A DNA stretch of 60,259 nucleotides, from NCBI GenBank assembly GCA_002897635.1, contig BDTD01000030.1:1-60259 (forward strand), in the 5' to 3' direction. Source of the stretch: a bacterium BMS3Abin11 (GTDB taxonomy: Bacteria > Pseudomonadota > Gammaproteobacteria > BMS3Bbin11). This document shows positions 26,110 through 34,467 of this stretch, in pieces. Below the pieces are notes generated by a model. The model saw nothing but the letters and a program-made list of their open reading frames with translations. It had not been told where the DNA came from and made no database searches. The translations under genes were made by a program, and so were the position numbers. Position 1 is the stretch's first letter; every line of letters starts with the position of its first letter.

Positions 26110-27646
26110 AGCCAGATTCCAGGAAATTAATCAGGCACTGTACCATCTGCCCGTTAGCACCCGGCCCCTTTATAGGGCCCAAGGTTTCGTTTGTCCAGGC
26201 ATTGATGTCGATGTGCGCCCAGGGCACATCTTCAATAAATTCTGCCAGGAACATGGCGGCTGTGACCGCCCCACCGAAACGATTGTCAGATGAGTTCCCC
26301 AACTGCGCAACGTGGCTCTGCAATTCATTTTTATAGGCACTGACTAACGGTAGAGGCCATAGAGGATCACCGGAGTTCAGACCGGCATCATAAAGTGCAT
26401 CAGACAATTTTTTTTCCGTAGAAAACATCGCGCCCACCTGTAGACCCAGTGCAACACGTGCCGCACCCGTCAGTGTTGCAACATCTATGATCACCCCCGG
26501 TCGATTTTCATTCTGCTCTGATACCGCTACTGTCAGTGCATCAGCCAATACCAGACGACCTTCTGCGTCAGTATTTTCAATCTCTACTGTCTTGCCATTG
26601 CGTGCTGTAATGACATCGCCGGGACGAAACGCCTTATCGCCTACCGCGTTTTCTGCCACGGCCAGCCAGATATCCACAGGGTGTTTGAATCCTGTGCGTT
26701 CCAGCCAGTCAGCCAGACCTACCAGTGCAGCAGAGCCGCCCATATCTTTTTTCATCATGCGCATAAAGGCTGATGGTTTGAGGTCGAGGCCACCGGTATC
26801 AAAGGTAATTCCCTTACCGACCAGTGCAACTGGCTTATGTGAGCTCTCAGGCGGCCGGTAACGAATATGAATCAGGCAGGGTGGATGTACTGCAGCCTCG
26901 CCTACCGCAAGCATTAGGCCCAACTTTTCTTTTTTCAAACGCCCGGCATCCCAAACAGTCACGGTACTCGCTCTTGAACCTTCAAACATTTCCTCCACCA
27001 GCCCGGCATAAGTCTGGGGGTTAAGATCAGCTGCTGGTAGATTAACAAGGTGACGAGCGATATTTACTGCGTGCCCCTGAGCTGCTGCCATATCAACGAT
27101 AGCTGGTGAAAGCTTCAGGTGTAAGCCTGGTATTGACTGTTTTGATTCCCTGTCGCCTCGACAATAGCGATAGTCATACGCCGCCATTTCCAGACCTGCA
27201 AGACCACCCAGTACATTCGCATCTGTGCATTCGCCAAAATCTATATCAATCTGCTCGGCCATTAACTGCTCAAGCATGGCATATACCTGGCCCATTAAAT
27301 CACGTGCCAGTGCATAGTCCCCGACCCATTCAAGCATTCCTTTTGAATTTTTCTCAGGTGGCGTCAAATCTACCAGGATATGCGGACAATTACCCGTGGC
27401 TAACTGTACTACACGCTGATCTTTCTTTTTAAGCAGTTTTTTCTGCCAGCGCATTGTGTCGCAGGTCAGCTTGTTATAGCGTTGTTCGAGCTCTGAAGCA
27501 TTGTAAACCAGACTTATTTTCAGTAACCCTTCCTGTTGCTGCATATCTGCATTCTCCAATGCCTGCAACAACCATGGCCGTACCGGCAACCCCAACTCTG
27601 CAATCAATGTTCCACAGCTGTTGCTCCGAATGTTTTTTTCTGTCAT
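26099..27646 (-). CDS. M17-family leucyl aminopeptidase
   Basis: About 515 residues. The C-terminal catalytic domain has the M17 signature NTDAEGRLVLADAL, with the metal-binding GKGITFDTGGLDLKP and KKDMGGSAALVG upstream. The N-terminal 170 residues are the more variable regulatory-type domain. Two divalent metals in the active site remove N-terminal residues from peptides in the cytoplasm. The protein is closer to the 'leucyl aminopeptidase family' group than to classical PepA by its short, odd N-terminus. I use ATG 27646 because AAGGAAA lies before it; the longer TTG-started frame from 27676 lacks such a site. It is divergent from the DsrE-like gene, 32 bases away, so the two promoters must overlap. 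Confidence 0.88.
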   Translation of the reverse strand: MTEKNIRSNSCGTLIAELGLPVRPWLLQALENADMQQQEGLLKISLVYNASELEQRYNKLTCDTMRWQKKLLKKKDQRVVQLATGNCPHILVDLTPPEKNSKGMLEWVGDYALARDLMGQVYAMLEQLMAEQIDIDFGECTDANVLGGLAGLEMAAYDYRYCRGDRESKQSIPGLHLKLSPAIVDMAAAQGHAVNIARHLVNLPAADLNPQTYAGLVEEMFEGSRASTVTVWDAGRLKKEKLGLMLAVGEAAVHPPCLIHIRYRPPESSHKPVALVGKGITFDTGGLDLKPSAFMRMMKKDMGGSAALVGLADWLERTGFKHPVDIWLAVAENAVGDKAFRPGDVITARNGKTVEIENTDAEGRLVLADALTVAVSEQNENRPGVIIDVATLTGAARVALGLQVGAMFSTEKKLSDALYDAGLNSGDPLWPLPLVSAYKNELQSHVAQLGNSSDNRFGGAVTAAMFLAEFIEDVPWAHIDINAWTNETLGPIKGPGANGQMVQCLINFLESGYEC

Positions 27647-27678
27647 AAGTATTTCCTTACTGATTTTCAGGATCAATT

Positions 27679-28185
27679 ATGTCACATGTAAAATCCACAC
27701 TGATTACCATTCTCTTTTTCGCTATTGCCGTTTTTGTAATTACAATGTCCCAGTCAGCAGCTATGGCAGAAAGTTCTGATGCCAATATCAGTCTCAGTCC
27801 ATTGGTAAAAGGGCAGGAAGGCATCAAAAAACATTATGTTTTTGACGTTGTTATACATAAGCCGGATGAAATGGACAAACTTCTGGAAAGAATAGAGCAG
27901 CTGTCCAGCACCATTACGCCGAATAAGGATGATCCCAGCCTGGCACTCGTATTACATGGGCCAGAAATTGCTTTTTTCACTCGTAAAAACTACCCGAAAT
28001 ACATGGATCTGGTCGATCGTGCCGCCGCGCTGGATAAAAAAGGGATAATTGATGTCAAAGTGTGCGACACCATGATAAGGGCACTTAATATTGATGATTC
28101 AGAGCTGCCGGATTTCGTGGAACATGTACCCTATGGCCCGGATGAGATAAAGCGTCTCATTAAGCAGGGCTTTATCAAGATGTAA
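27679..28185 (+). CDS. Exported DsrE/DsrF-like protein
   Basis: 168 residues. A signal peptide or signal anchor (ILFFAIAVFVITMSQSAAMA) precedes a DsrE-fold domain: KKHYVFDVVIHKPDEM, then LALVLHGPEIAFFTRKNY, IDVKVCDTMIRAL and the C-terminal FVEHVPYGPDEIKRLIKQGF. These are the hallmarks of periplasmic DsrE-type proteins in sulfur bacteria, with one conserved Cys (VKVC) in the position of the persulfide-carrying Cys. A role in sulfur handling is plausible given soxB in the window, but unproven. A hairpin follows the stop codon, and the thioredoxin-like gene begins 49 bases later, so the two may form an operon. Confidence 0.78.
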   Translation: MSHVKSTLITILFFAIAVFVITMSQSAAMAESSDANISLSPLVKGQEGIKKHYVFDVVIHKPDEMDKLLERIEQLSSTITPNKDDPSLALVLHGPEIAFFTRKNYPKYMDLVDRAAALDKKGIIDVKVCDTMIRALNIDDSELPDFVEHVPYGPDEIKRLIKQGFIKM

Positions 28186-28191
28186 TTAGTG

Positions 28192-28218
28192 TAGTGTCAA
28201 ACGATACAGGACACTACC
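28192..28218 (+). terminator. Short hairpin between the DsrE-like and thioredoxin-like genes
   Basis: GTAGTGTC and GACACTAC form a perfect 8-bp stem around an 11-base loop just after the DsrE-like gene. There is no T-run, so it may be an attenuator or RNA-stability stem instead of a terminator. Confidence 0.4.
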
Positions 28219-28234
28219 CTAGTAAGGACATAAC

Positions 28235-28723
28235 ATGAAAAAACTGATTTTCTATTTTCTTATCGCGTTGCTGCCTCTTTCTGCGTCTGCCACCGCACCT
28301 GATCTCAACCTGAAAGACATGTCGGGCAAAGCGCACCAGCTCAGTGAATATATTGGAAACGGGCAATGGACAGTTGTCGTGATGTGGGCCAATGATTGTC
28401 ATGTCTGTAATGCTGAAATCGAGGGCATAGATATGTTTCATGAGGAGCACAAAGACAAAAATGCCCGGATACTGGGAGTGTCGATAGATGGCTGGGACAA
28501 GATCGCCCTGGCAAGGGATTTTGTCAAACGGCACGACCTTTCATTCCCGAATCTCATTGTTGAGCCGGACATGAAATACATCGAGAAATTTGGCGGCGGT
28601 GATTTTGTCGGTACGCCTACCTTCTACATCTACACACCGGAAGGGGAAATCGTTGCTTCGCAGGCTGGTGGGGTACCGATGAATATTATTGAGGATTTTA
28701 TAAAAAACTATAAGAAGAAGTGA
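28235..28723 (+). CDS. Exported TlpA/thioredoxin-like protein
   Basis: 162 residues. A signal peptide (MKKLIFYFLIALLPLSASA) is followed by a thioredoxin-fold domain of the AhpC/TSA-TlpA group: APDLNLKDMSGKAHQLSEYI, VVVMWANDCHVCNAEI with the redox CHVC, ILGVSIDG, and the cis-proline loop VGTPTFYIYTPEGEIV. It should act in the periplasm as a disulfide reductase or oxidase. AAGGAC eight bases before the ATG supports the start. It follows the DsrE-like gene, and the pair could handle protein or sulfur-carrier persulfides; that link is inference. A strong inverted repeat with a T-run follows the gene. Confidence 0.85.
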   Translation: MKKLIFYFLIALLPLSASATAPDLNLKDMSGKAHQLSEYIGNGQWTVVVMWANDCHVCNAEIEGIDMFHEEHKDKNARILGVSIDGWDKIALARDFVKRHDLSFPNLIVEPDMKYIEKFGGGDFVGTPTFYIYTPEGEIVASQAGGVPMNIIEDFIKNYKKK

Positions 28724-28764
28724 GAAGGGGAAAGGGGAAAGGAAAGTCAAAACCTTGTTGTTTC

Positions 28765-28848
28765 CCGTCATGCCGGTGCTGGCCGGTAACCAGGGGTTTC
28801 TTTATAGATGGATTCCGGCTAGAAGCATGCCGGAATGACGGTTTTTTT
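28765..28848 (+). terminator. Long inverted repeat with T-run, terminator-like repeat
   Basis: CCGTCATGCCGG and CCGGAATGACGG bracket a middle that includes GGATTCCGGCTAGAAGCATG; seven T residues follow the right arm. It is 40 bases after the thioredoxin-like stop and can form a rho-independent terminator. Sequences of this kind (CGTCATGCCGG ... CCGGAATGACGG) are dispersed in many bacterial genomes. Confidence 0.6.
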
Positions 28849-28859
28849 GATCCTGGTTT

Positions 28860-29146
28860 TGATGTTTGGTGTTGACCTTCAGTCCCGTTCAGGCTTGCCG
28901 AGAAGCACAGGATGAGCTGGGGTTTCGGGGTGTGCCTGTTTGAGGGCGTAGCCCGAGTTCACACCCCGCCAGCTCATCCGAGCATCGCAGGGAACCCGAA
29001 GGGCAAGCATGCGGGTGGCCTTTCTTTTGGTACCTTTTCTTTGGCCATCAAAGAAAAGATACTCGCCCATTAAGGGCGAAAAACACGTAACAATTCAAGA
29101 AAAATAATAAAAAATGAAAACCAATCGTGCGCCAGCACAACAACAA
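28860..29146. repeat. Roughly 300-bp dispersed repeat, copy 2
   Basis: Second copy of the element at 25085-25386, same orientation: TTGACCTTCAGTCCCGTTCA through GAGCATCGCAGGGAACCC, GGGCAAGCATGCGGGTG, a block in which CTTTTCTTTGGCC is answered by CAAAGAAAAG, then CGTGCGCCAGCACAA. The 63-codon frame inside it is not a gene. Confidence 0.75.
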
Positions 29147-29152
29147 AAAGCA

Positions 29153-29824
29153 CTATTTACGAAGTAAATTAATCAACCACTTACCAAGATCGGCTATCTC
29201 CTCGATCGAAACAGAATGTCCCATCGGATAAGTTCTCCACTGTACATCAATTTTTCTTTCAAGTAGCAAATCGCGGGTAAACAGACCAAGTTCTACAGGC
29301 ACTATAGGATCCTGGCTGCCATGACCCATAAAAACGGGTGTGCTACTTGCAAATTCTGACAAAATCTCATCAAGAGTGTTATGCAATGGCAGATAACTGG
29401 ATAGAACGATTATTCCTGCAAGCTGCTGAGGGTGCTGCAGACCCTGATACAGTGCAATTGCCCCTCCCTGTGAAAATCCAGCGAGTATAATGCGTGATGA
29501 GGGTATACCCAGACTGACCTGCTCTTCAATTAGGACTGCGAGGGTCCTCGCCGACTCTTTTACCCCTTCTGAATCTTCCTTTTCATTGATAGAGATACTG
29601 CGGATGTCATACCAGCCACGCATTTCCATCCCGCCATTGACCGTGATTGGTCTGATTGGTGCATTAGGGAAAATAAATCGTATCGGCAGGGAATCTGGTA
29701 AGTCCAACATGGGGATGATGGACTCAAAATCGTATTTATCAGCACCCAGGCCGTGCGCCCAGATGACGCTGGCAACGGGCTTTTTACCTGTCTCGACTAC
29801 TAGAAAATCACTCTTAGTCTGCAT
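29153..29824 (-). CDS. Carboxylesterase/phospholipase (alpha/beta hydrolase)
   Basis: 223 residues of the phospholipase/carboxylesterase family. VIWAHGLGADKYDFESIIPML is the oxyanion strand, NGGMEMRGWYDI is the family-specific segment, GFSQGGAIALY contains the nucleophile Ser, GSQDPIVP the Asp and MGHSVSIEEI the His, so the triad is complete. No signal peptide is seen. Related enzymes hydrolyse small carboxylic esters or lysophospholipids and deacylate proteins. It is the last gene of the minus-strand array that begins at 41011; a 68-base gap with a MITE end separates it from the dynamin-like gene. Confidence 0.88.
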   Translation of the reverse strand: MQTKSDFLVVETGKKPVASVIWAHGLGADKYDFESIIPMLDLPDSLPIRFIFPNAPIRPITVNGGMEMRGWYDIRSISINEKEDSEGVKESARTLAVLIEEQVSLGIPSSRIILAGFSQGGAIALYQGLQHPQQLAGIIVLSSYLPLHNTLDEILSEFASSTPVFMGHGSQDPIVPVELGLFTRDLLLERKIDVQWRTYPMGHSVSIEEIADLGKWLINLLRK

Positions 29825-29870
29825 AGGAAGCAGTTCAATCAGATTTCAGCAAGCGGTTTAAAAAAAATAT

Positions 29871-29887
29871 ATAGGACCTCTATTAAT
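29871..29887. repeat. MITE terminal fragment
   Basis: GGACCTCTATTAATTC resembles the GGGCACCTCTATTAATTC terminus of the MITEs at 32 kb and 33.6 kb, preceded by TATA. Only this end is present. Confidence 0.4.
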
Positions 29888-29892
29888 TCAGC

Positions 29893-31362
29893 TCACCGCC
29901 CTTCAGGCTTATCCAGTTCAGCAAGCTTTGAACGCTTGCCTGAAGGATCTGTATAGCGATCATTCAGCCGTTCAGTCTGCTCATTAGCAGACTGGATAAT
30001 TGACTCCAGCTTTCTCAATGTACGCTTGCTCCAACCGATCGGGGCCGGTTGAAAAATGCTGCGGTTAAACTGTGTGCTGCTACGAAAAGACAGACGCAAG
30101 TTTGGATCACCAGGCCCTTTCTGAGCCGGGATCCTTTTCTCGATGTTCCTGGCAACCTTTCTGCGCCACCAGAAATGAAGCAACAGGTAAACTGCAAAAA
30201 CAGATGCGGCAGAAAGTATCGCCAGCACAATGTTTGACGATACCCAGTCAGAAACTTCCTTATAACCCATTCCAATGCCTGAGAGAAACGAAGCTATGCC
30301 CGCTGCAATCAGTGTTGCAAATACTGCATCGCCCCAAAGCACTCGAGTACGCCAGCGCGCGATATATCCATTTAGTTCTGGAACAATTGATTCTTCGATA
30401 TATTTGGCAAGCTTTTCTATGCCGCCAACAATACGGTATGAACGCTCAACTTCAACTTCTGCCATGCGGGCCGTGATGTCAGCCATATCGGCATCACGTT
30501 TCGACTGAAAACGCGCCTTGCGTGTCTCGTCGTCTATCTGTACTGCTGCCTTCTCATTATAGATGGTAAAGAAGCGGCCAGCGGTCAGGCCTTTTTGTGC
30601 CAGGGCCCGTTGCCAGGCACCGACTACATCTTCAGGGTTATCCTCCCTGGCAGCCGTATCAATCTGATTCAGGATATACATAAACTTATTGGCATCCTGC
30701 CGGTCAACCGTAGCTTCGACAAGATGATTTAGCGTATCCTGCATCGCACCCGGCTCCGGGTGGCGTGCATCAAAGAATAATAATACTAAATCCGATAAAT
30801 CTATAATATGCGATGAAATTCGTAATATTGAGGTACGCTGGGCATCGGCATCAAAACCCGGCGAATCGATAATAATTTTGCGTTTTATGTGATCGGCGTT
30901 ACTGGTTTTAAGCTGCAGGAATGAGTCGATCCTGCGCCCCTCTCCTTCGGCAACTTTCTCAATCTCGCGACTAATCTGATAGAAAGGAAATCTCGCATCA
31001 CCATTTAATGCCATGCCCGGCAAGATACGAGGTTCGTTTTCCCCGCCATAACAAATCACAGTAAATTTATCATCAACCGCCTGGTTCCCTGTAGATTGTA
31101 GATCCTGACCAAGATAATCATTAATAAATGTAGACTTACCTGATGAAAATGTCCCAAGAATTGAAATCATTGGCCACCAGGCTATACGCAGAGCGAATGA
31201 TTCATCCCTGCTTAACAAACCCATTCGGTAGGCTAGTTGATCAAGTTGCTTGTAGGATACCAGGGCTTCGGAGAGAACCGAATTCTCCATGGTAATATGC
31301 TGCTCCAGCTTGGACAGCATCGATTTCAGGCGTTTTGTTGTGCGCAGCGAAAATGGCCACAT
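29893..31362 (-). CDS. Dynamin-like GTPase with two membrane segments
   Basis: 489 residues. The G domain has GTFSSGKSTFIN (P-loop, residues about 70-81), DSPGFD (G3) and NQID (G4), and DLVLLFFDARHPEPGA follows G3. Residues about 345-395 hold two hydrophobic segments (AVFATLIAAGIASFLSGIGM and IVLAILSAASVFAVYLLLHF), so the protein is anchored in the inner membrane. Helical flanks suggest a dynamin/EHD-type stalk. Bacterial dynamin-like proteins bind and remodel or fuse membranes in a GTP-dependent way. AGGAG nine bases before the ATG supports the start. It is directly followed by an esterase and preceded by a small membrane protein. A second dynamin-like protein is encoded at 49547. Confidence 0.78.
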   Translation of the reverse strand: MWPFSLRTTKRLKSMLSKLEQHITMENSVLSEALVSYKQLDQLAYRMGLLSRDESFALRIAWWPMISILGTFSSGKSTFINDYLGQDLQSTGNQAVDDKFTVICYGGENEPRILPGMALNGDARFPFYQISREIEKVAEGEGRRIDSFLQLKTSNADHIKRKIIIDSPGFDADAQRTSILRISSHIIDLSDLVLLFFDARHPEPGAMQDTLNHLVEATVDRQDANKFMYILNQIDTAAREDNPEDVVGAWQRALAQKGLTAGRFFTIYNEKAAVQIDDETRKARFQSKRDADMADITARMAEVEVERSYRIVGGIEKLAKYIEESIVPELNGYIARWRTRVLWGDAVFATLIAAGIASFLSGIGMGYKEVSDWVSSNIVLAILSAASVFAVYLLLHFWWRRKVARNIEKRIPAQKGPGDPNLRLSFRSSTQFNRSIFQPAPIGWSKRTLRKLESIIQSANEQTERLNDRYTDPSGKRSKLAELDKPEGR

Positions 31363-31378
31363 TATTGTTACTCCTGTT

Positions 31379-32020
31379 TTAGAATCTTCTTAACGGAAGG
31401 TTATATCCATAAGGGTTGTAGGTGTAGGTCAACTGAGCAGCAGATGGTGTGTTGGCCGGATTCCCTGATACCGGGACAATTTTTACAGGCTGCGGCGCAT
31501 AAAAAGTCGGCTGGCGTGGGTATAAAGGCGGGGTAATGCGGCTACTTGACCGCCCATAAGGTCTGGAGGAACCAAACGGTATCATCTTCTCAAACATATT
31601 AAACGGCGCTGACACATTGCGGTTTAACTGCCACATATTGTATTGCATGTGGCTGATATTGGTATTCATATCATTGATATTGCCGGCTACCGCACGTAAA
31701 TCTTCTGAAATAGGGCGCATGTACGCAGTTGCATCTGCAATCTGGCCCATTGTCCCCGAAATCTCACCCAGATCTTCAGTCACACTTATCGTCATCTCAT
31801 GCACATTCTTCGCCACATCAGAAATATCACGCGTTAGGTTATAGATCAGAAAGAAGCCATATGCGGCGAGAAGTATGAAGGCAACCAGTGATGGATACAC
31901 GATCAATTCCCATCTGCGGGCACTCGCTTCAAAACTATCTGCCAACCTGCCCATGCATTCTGCACCACCTTCTATAGCCTCGACACTTAATGCATTTGTT
32001 TGATCTACTGTATTACCCAT
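31379..32020 (-). CDS. Small membrane protein with coiled region, unknown
   Basis: 213 residues, no recognised domain. After a short cytoplasmic part it has one clear transmembrane helix (LIVYPSLVAFILLAAYGFFLIY, residues about 39-60) and then about 70 residues of amphipathic helix with Asn, Met and Ile at regular spacing (DISDVAKNVHEMTISVTEDL, GTMGQIADATAYM, NDMNTNISHMQYNMWQLNRN), resembling methyl-accepting-protein coiled coils. The C-terminus is Pro/Tyr-rich (PPLYPRQPTFYAPQPV). It is 16 bases upstream of the dynamin-like gene and probably acts with it. A MITE lies directly upstream. Confidence 0.6.
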   Translation of the reverse strand: MGNTVDQTNALSVEAIEGGAECMGRLADSFEASARRWELIVYPSLVAFILLAAYGFFLIYNLTRDISDVAKNVHEMTISVTEDLGEISGTMGQIADATAYMRPISEDLRAVAGNINDMNTNISHMQYNMWQLNRNVSAPFNMFEKMIPFGSSRPYGRSSSRITPPLYPRQPTFYAPQPVKIVPVSGNPANTPSAAQLTYTYNPYGYNLPLRRF

Positions 32021-32037
32021 TCCTGAAAGCCCCTTTT

Positions 32038-32141
32038 ATGGGCACCTCTATTAATCCATGAATATTCATCTCACATTCCAAATCGTTCATCTCTGCGTTA
32101 AGAATCTTCGCATCTATCCAGAATTAATAGAGTTACCCTTA
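32038..32141. repeat. TA-flanked MITE, internally deleted copy
   Basis: About 100 bases with termini TGGGCACCTCTATTAAT and ATTAATAGAGTTACCCT, bounded by TA on both sides. Read on the minus strand it matches the 160-bp copies at 33630 and 45711, but lacks roughly the internal part between GGATAGAT and GCGAAGATTCTTAACGC. Confidence 0.75.
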
Positions 32142-32144
32142 TAT

Positions 32145-32732
32145 TTAAAAATCTCCCGCTGCCCCCTTCTGCATAATGTCAAGAATGATCTTCTTTACAT
32201 TTATGGCCTCTTCCTTGAGCTCAGGCGGTAATGGTTTACCTCCATAAATCATGAGGTCCATATTCAGGCTGTATAACCAGGCCTGACCCTGTTTATCTTC
32301 AACAAGCGCTACCCGACAAGGTAAATATGCCGAATACGCATCATTGTAATCCATCATTTTTGCCGCTGTAACGGCATTACAAAACATAAATATTTGCGCA
32401 TGCCGATATGGTTTCCCCGTCATGGCCTCAACTTCCTTATATAAAGGAAGTTCTCCCACATGTTTAATATTGTGAGCATTGGCTGCAATCTTCATGCTTT
32501 GAATAGCATCATCAATTGAAACGCCATCTTCCAGCTTATACTTCCAGGTCGTCGCATCAACTGCACTTCCTGTTTCAAGCACATTTTTTACGAGCTCCTT
32601 ATAGGCATTAAATGCACCTGGATCAAACTCTGTCTGAAACTTTTTAATTTGCGGGTACATCATGCCAGCTGCCACAACAGCAGCTAATCCAATAAGCGCC
32701 AGTATATTACGTAGCAGACTGATTAAAAACAC
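32145..32732 (-). CDS. Membrane-anchored DUF302 protein
   Basis: 195 residues. An N-terminal hydrophobic segment (LLRNILALIGLAAVVAAGMM) is followed by a DUF302-like domain: the core IDDAIQSMKIAANAHNIKHVGELPLYKEVEAMTG, then AQIFMFCNAVTAAKMMDYN and AYLPCRVALVEDKQGQAWLYSLN. DUF302 is a small alpha-beta fold with no assigned reaction. The GTG at 32732 has AAGGAG five bases before it. It follows the TPR gene by 54 bases in the same array. Confidence 0.75.
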   Translation of the reverse strand: MFLISLLRNILALIGLAAVVAAGMMYPQIKKFQTEFDPGAFNAYKELVKNVLETGSAVDATTWKYKLEDGVSIDDAIQSMKIAANAHNIKHVGELPLYKEVEAMTGKPYRHAQIFMFCNAVTAAKMMDYNDAYSAYLPCRVALVEDKQGQAWLYSLNMDLMIYGGKPLPPELKEEAINVKKIILDIMQKGAAGDF

Positions 32733-32786
32733 ATTTTCTCCTTTCCTTTGGCGGGGCTGACAGAGGCCGCATTGCTACACGACAGT

Positions 32787-33602
32787 CTACCAGTATTTTT
32801 TTTGTAGTTTTTCTGCAATCGCGGGGTCGTACTGCGATAAGAGTTTCATAATGCTAATAGCTTCTTGTTCTCGATGCAAACTTAAATAGCGTGGGATAGC
32901 ATTTTTATAGGCCCATGTGGCACCATTCTTATCTCCTTGCTGCAACAGCATATTACCCAGTTCTGCGGCAGCTTCAGGCATATTTTGATATTTAAACATC
33001 AATCTTTCATAGGCTGCCTGAGCAGGTCCGGTTTTACCTTCCCAGTACAATCGTCGAGCCTCTTTCAGAGCAAGAAAATAATCTGCTGTTGCAGTTGCTG
33101 TATTTTCTGTTTCCATGTCACCAGCATGAGACGCCGCTTTTCCGGGCCCATACATAGCCATTGGCTGCATATTGTTGTCTTCTGCAACACTGGACTCTGG
33201 GTCATAATTCTCTGGAGGAAAATTTGATTTCAGGGCCACATCAGCCACGGGCTTCTTAGCCGAATCCATCGCTTGCTTATTAACACCATCAAGCACATTG
33301 CGCCATGGATCATCTGCTCTTTGTTGTGGCGATACAGCTCGGCTTTCCACCCTGGTTACTTTTGCTGGATCCGCAGAAATTGTCTTTTCATTCTTCTCTT
33401 CGTGCTTCTTTTTATCGTTTTTATCTGTGACCACAGACCCTGCATCCAGTTTCTTTAACTCATTTATCTCTGCTTGAGTAACTTCGCCTACCAGGCTGGA
33501 AAAATCGCTCTTCAGCTCATCACGAAATGAAAAAATGAGGACGAATGAGAGCAGCAGGATAATTGACAAAAGATGACAGAGTAACCAGCGGGCGATATTC
33601 AT
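32787..33602 (-). CDS. Membrane protein with C-terminal TPR repeats
   Basis: 271 residues. One N-terminal membrane helix (LLCHLLSIILLLSFVLIFSF) is followed by a charged, low-complexity linker of about 130 residues rich in Lys, Asp and Glu. From about residue 180 there are two or three tetratricopeptide-like units: FLALKEARRLYWEGKTGPAQAAYERLM, MPEAAAELGNMLLQQGDKNGATWAYKNAI and EQEAISIMKLLSQYDP. TPR modules bind partner proteins, so this may be the scaffold of the complex encoded in the array. A MITE separates it from the ParA-type gene. Confidence 0.65.
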   Translation of the reverse strand: MNIARWLLCHLLSIILLLSFVLIFSFRDELKSDFSSLVGEVTQAEINELKKLDAGSVVTDKNDKKKHEEKNEKTISADPAKVTRVESRAVSPQQRADDPWRNVLDGVNKQAMDSAKKPVADVALKSNFPPENYDPESSVAEDNNMQPMAMYGPGKAASHAGDMETENTATATADYFLALKEARRLYWEGKTGPAQAAYERLMFKYQNMPEAAAELGNMLLQQGDKNGATWAYKNAIPRYLSLHREQEAISIMKLLSQYDPAIAEKLQKKYW

Positions 33603-33629
33603 AACAGATTTCTTTGCTGAGAATACATA

Positions 33630-33790
33630 TGGGTACCTCTATTAATTATGGATAGATCAGATTGCATGCAAAATCGTTCATATCAAGGCAAGTCTCGCAC
33701 GTAATAGCGAGCTATTGCGAAGATTCTTAACCCAGAGATGGACGATTTTGTATGTGAGATGAATATTCATGTGTAATAGAGGTGTCCATA
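33630..33790. repeat. TA-flanked MITE, full-length copy
   Basis: About 160 bases with termini TGGGTACCTCTATTAATT and GTAATAGAGGTGTCCA, with TA at each flank as target duplication. Inside, TAATAGCGAGCTATTGCGAAG forms a short stem. It lies between the ParA-type and TPR genes and does not interrupt a reading frame. Confidence 0.8.
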
Positions 33791-33793
33791 TAT

Positions 33794-34465
33794 TTAAGAA
33801 GCCTTGTTATTTCCTGCTCCTGGTAGATTTTTTTTCTTCTTTTTAACCTTACCAGTTTTGAACAGACTCCGTGACAGGCGCCATACTTCTCCTGCGGCTT
33901 TATTTGCCGGCATCATCTCAAATACTGTTAGTCCTTCACTAAACGCCCTGCGGTATGCCGTTCTTTGGTAAAGATAGCATTTCTGCATCTTTAATCCGTT
34001 AATCATAGATAGGGCTTCCATCGTTTCTTCAGTCTCTTTCACTTTTGGATGCGTATCAGCCCTGTTTATCAAACCCGTAACGATGGTATCTTTCTTACAG
34101 TTTTTTCGTACAAGATCCATAAATCGCTGTGTTGACCACACATCAGGCTGAGAAGGAGCAACCGGGATGATGACGCGCCCTGCAATTGTCAAAGCCTTTT
34201 CCATTGCCGGTAAATCGGCTGTACCCACATCAACAATCAACTCATCCCAGTCTTTAATCATCTTTTTATTCAGCTCCTGAAATACTGGCAGCAGGGGTGA
34301 ATAATCCATTTCTTCGCGAACATACATAACATCAGTAAGACTACCCTGTGGATCCAGATCGACTACTGCAGTCTTTTTGCCCTGGATCGCTAACCAGATT
34401 GCCAGGTTGAAAGCAACTGTACTTTTTCCGGTACCACCCTTGAAATTACCTACCAGTGTAATCAC
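33794..34465 (-). CDS. ParA/MinD-superfamily ATPase
   Basis: 223 residues. It starts with ITLVGNFKGGTGKSTVAFNLAIWLA, the deviant Walker A (KGGTGKST) of the ParA/MinD superfamily, with the signature Lys. VVDLDPQGSLTDVM contains the A'-like motif, and DELIVDVGTADL and VIIPVAPSQPDVWSTQRFMDL follow. These ATPases dimerise on ATP and self-organise on DNA or membrane to position cargo. There is no parB partner or parS-like site here, so it is unlikely to be chromosomal ParA; cargo-positioning types such as ParC or MipZ fit better. The Lys-rich C-terminus (KVKKKKKNLPG) could bind DNA or lipid. GTG 34465 has GAGGAGA upstream. It sits two bases after the DUF4412-type gene. Confidence 0.85.
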   Translation of the reverse strand: MITLVGNFKGGTGKSTVAFNLAIWLAIQGKKTAVVDLDPQGSLTDVMYVREEMDYSPLLPVFQELNKKMIKDWDELIVDVGTADLPAMEKALTIAGRVIIPVAPSQPDVWSTQRFMDLVRKNCKKDTIVTGLINRADTHPKVKETEETMEALSMINGLKMQKCYLYQRTAYRRAFSEGLTVFEMMPANKAAGEVWRLSRSLFKTGKVKKKKKNLPGAGNNKAS

Positions 34466-34467
34466 TA

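Noticed and set aside
33794-34465. Chromosome partition ParA with a nearby origin
   Set aside because: No parB, parS-like palindromes, dnaA or gidA-type neighbours are seen; the context is an envelope gene array.
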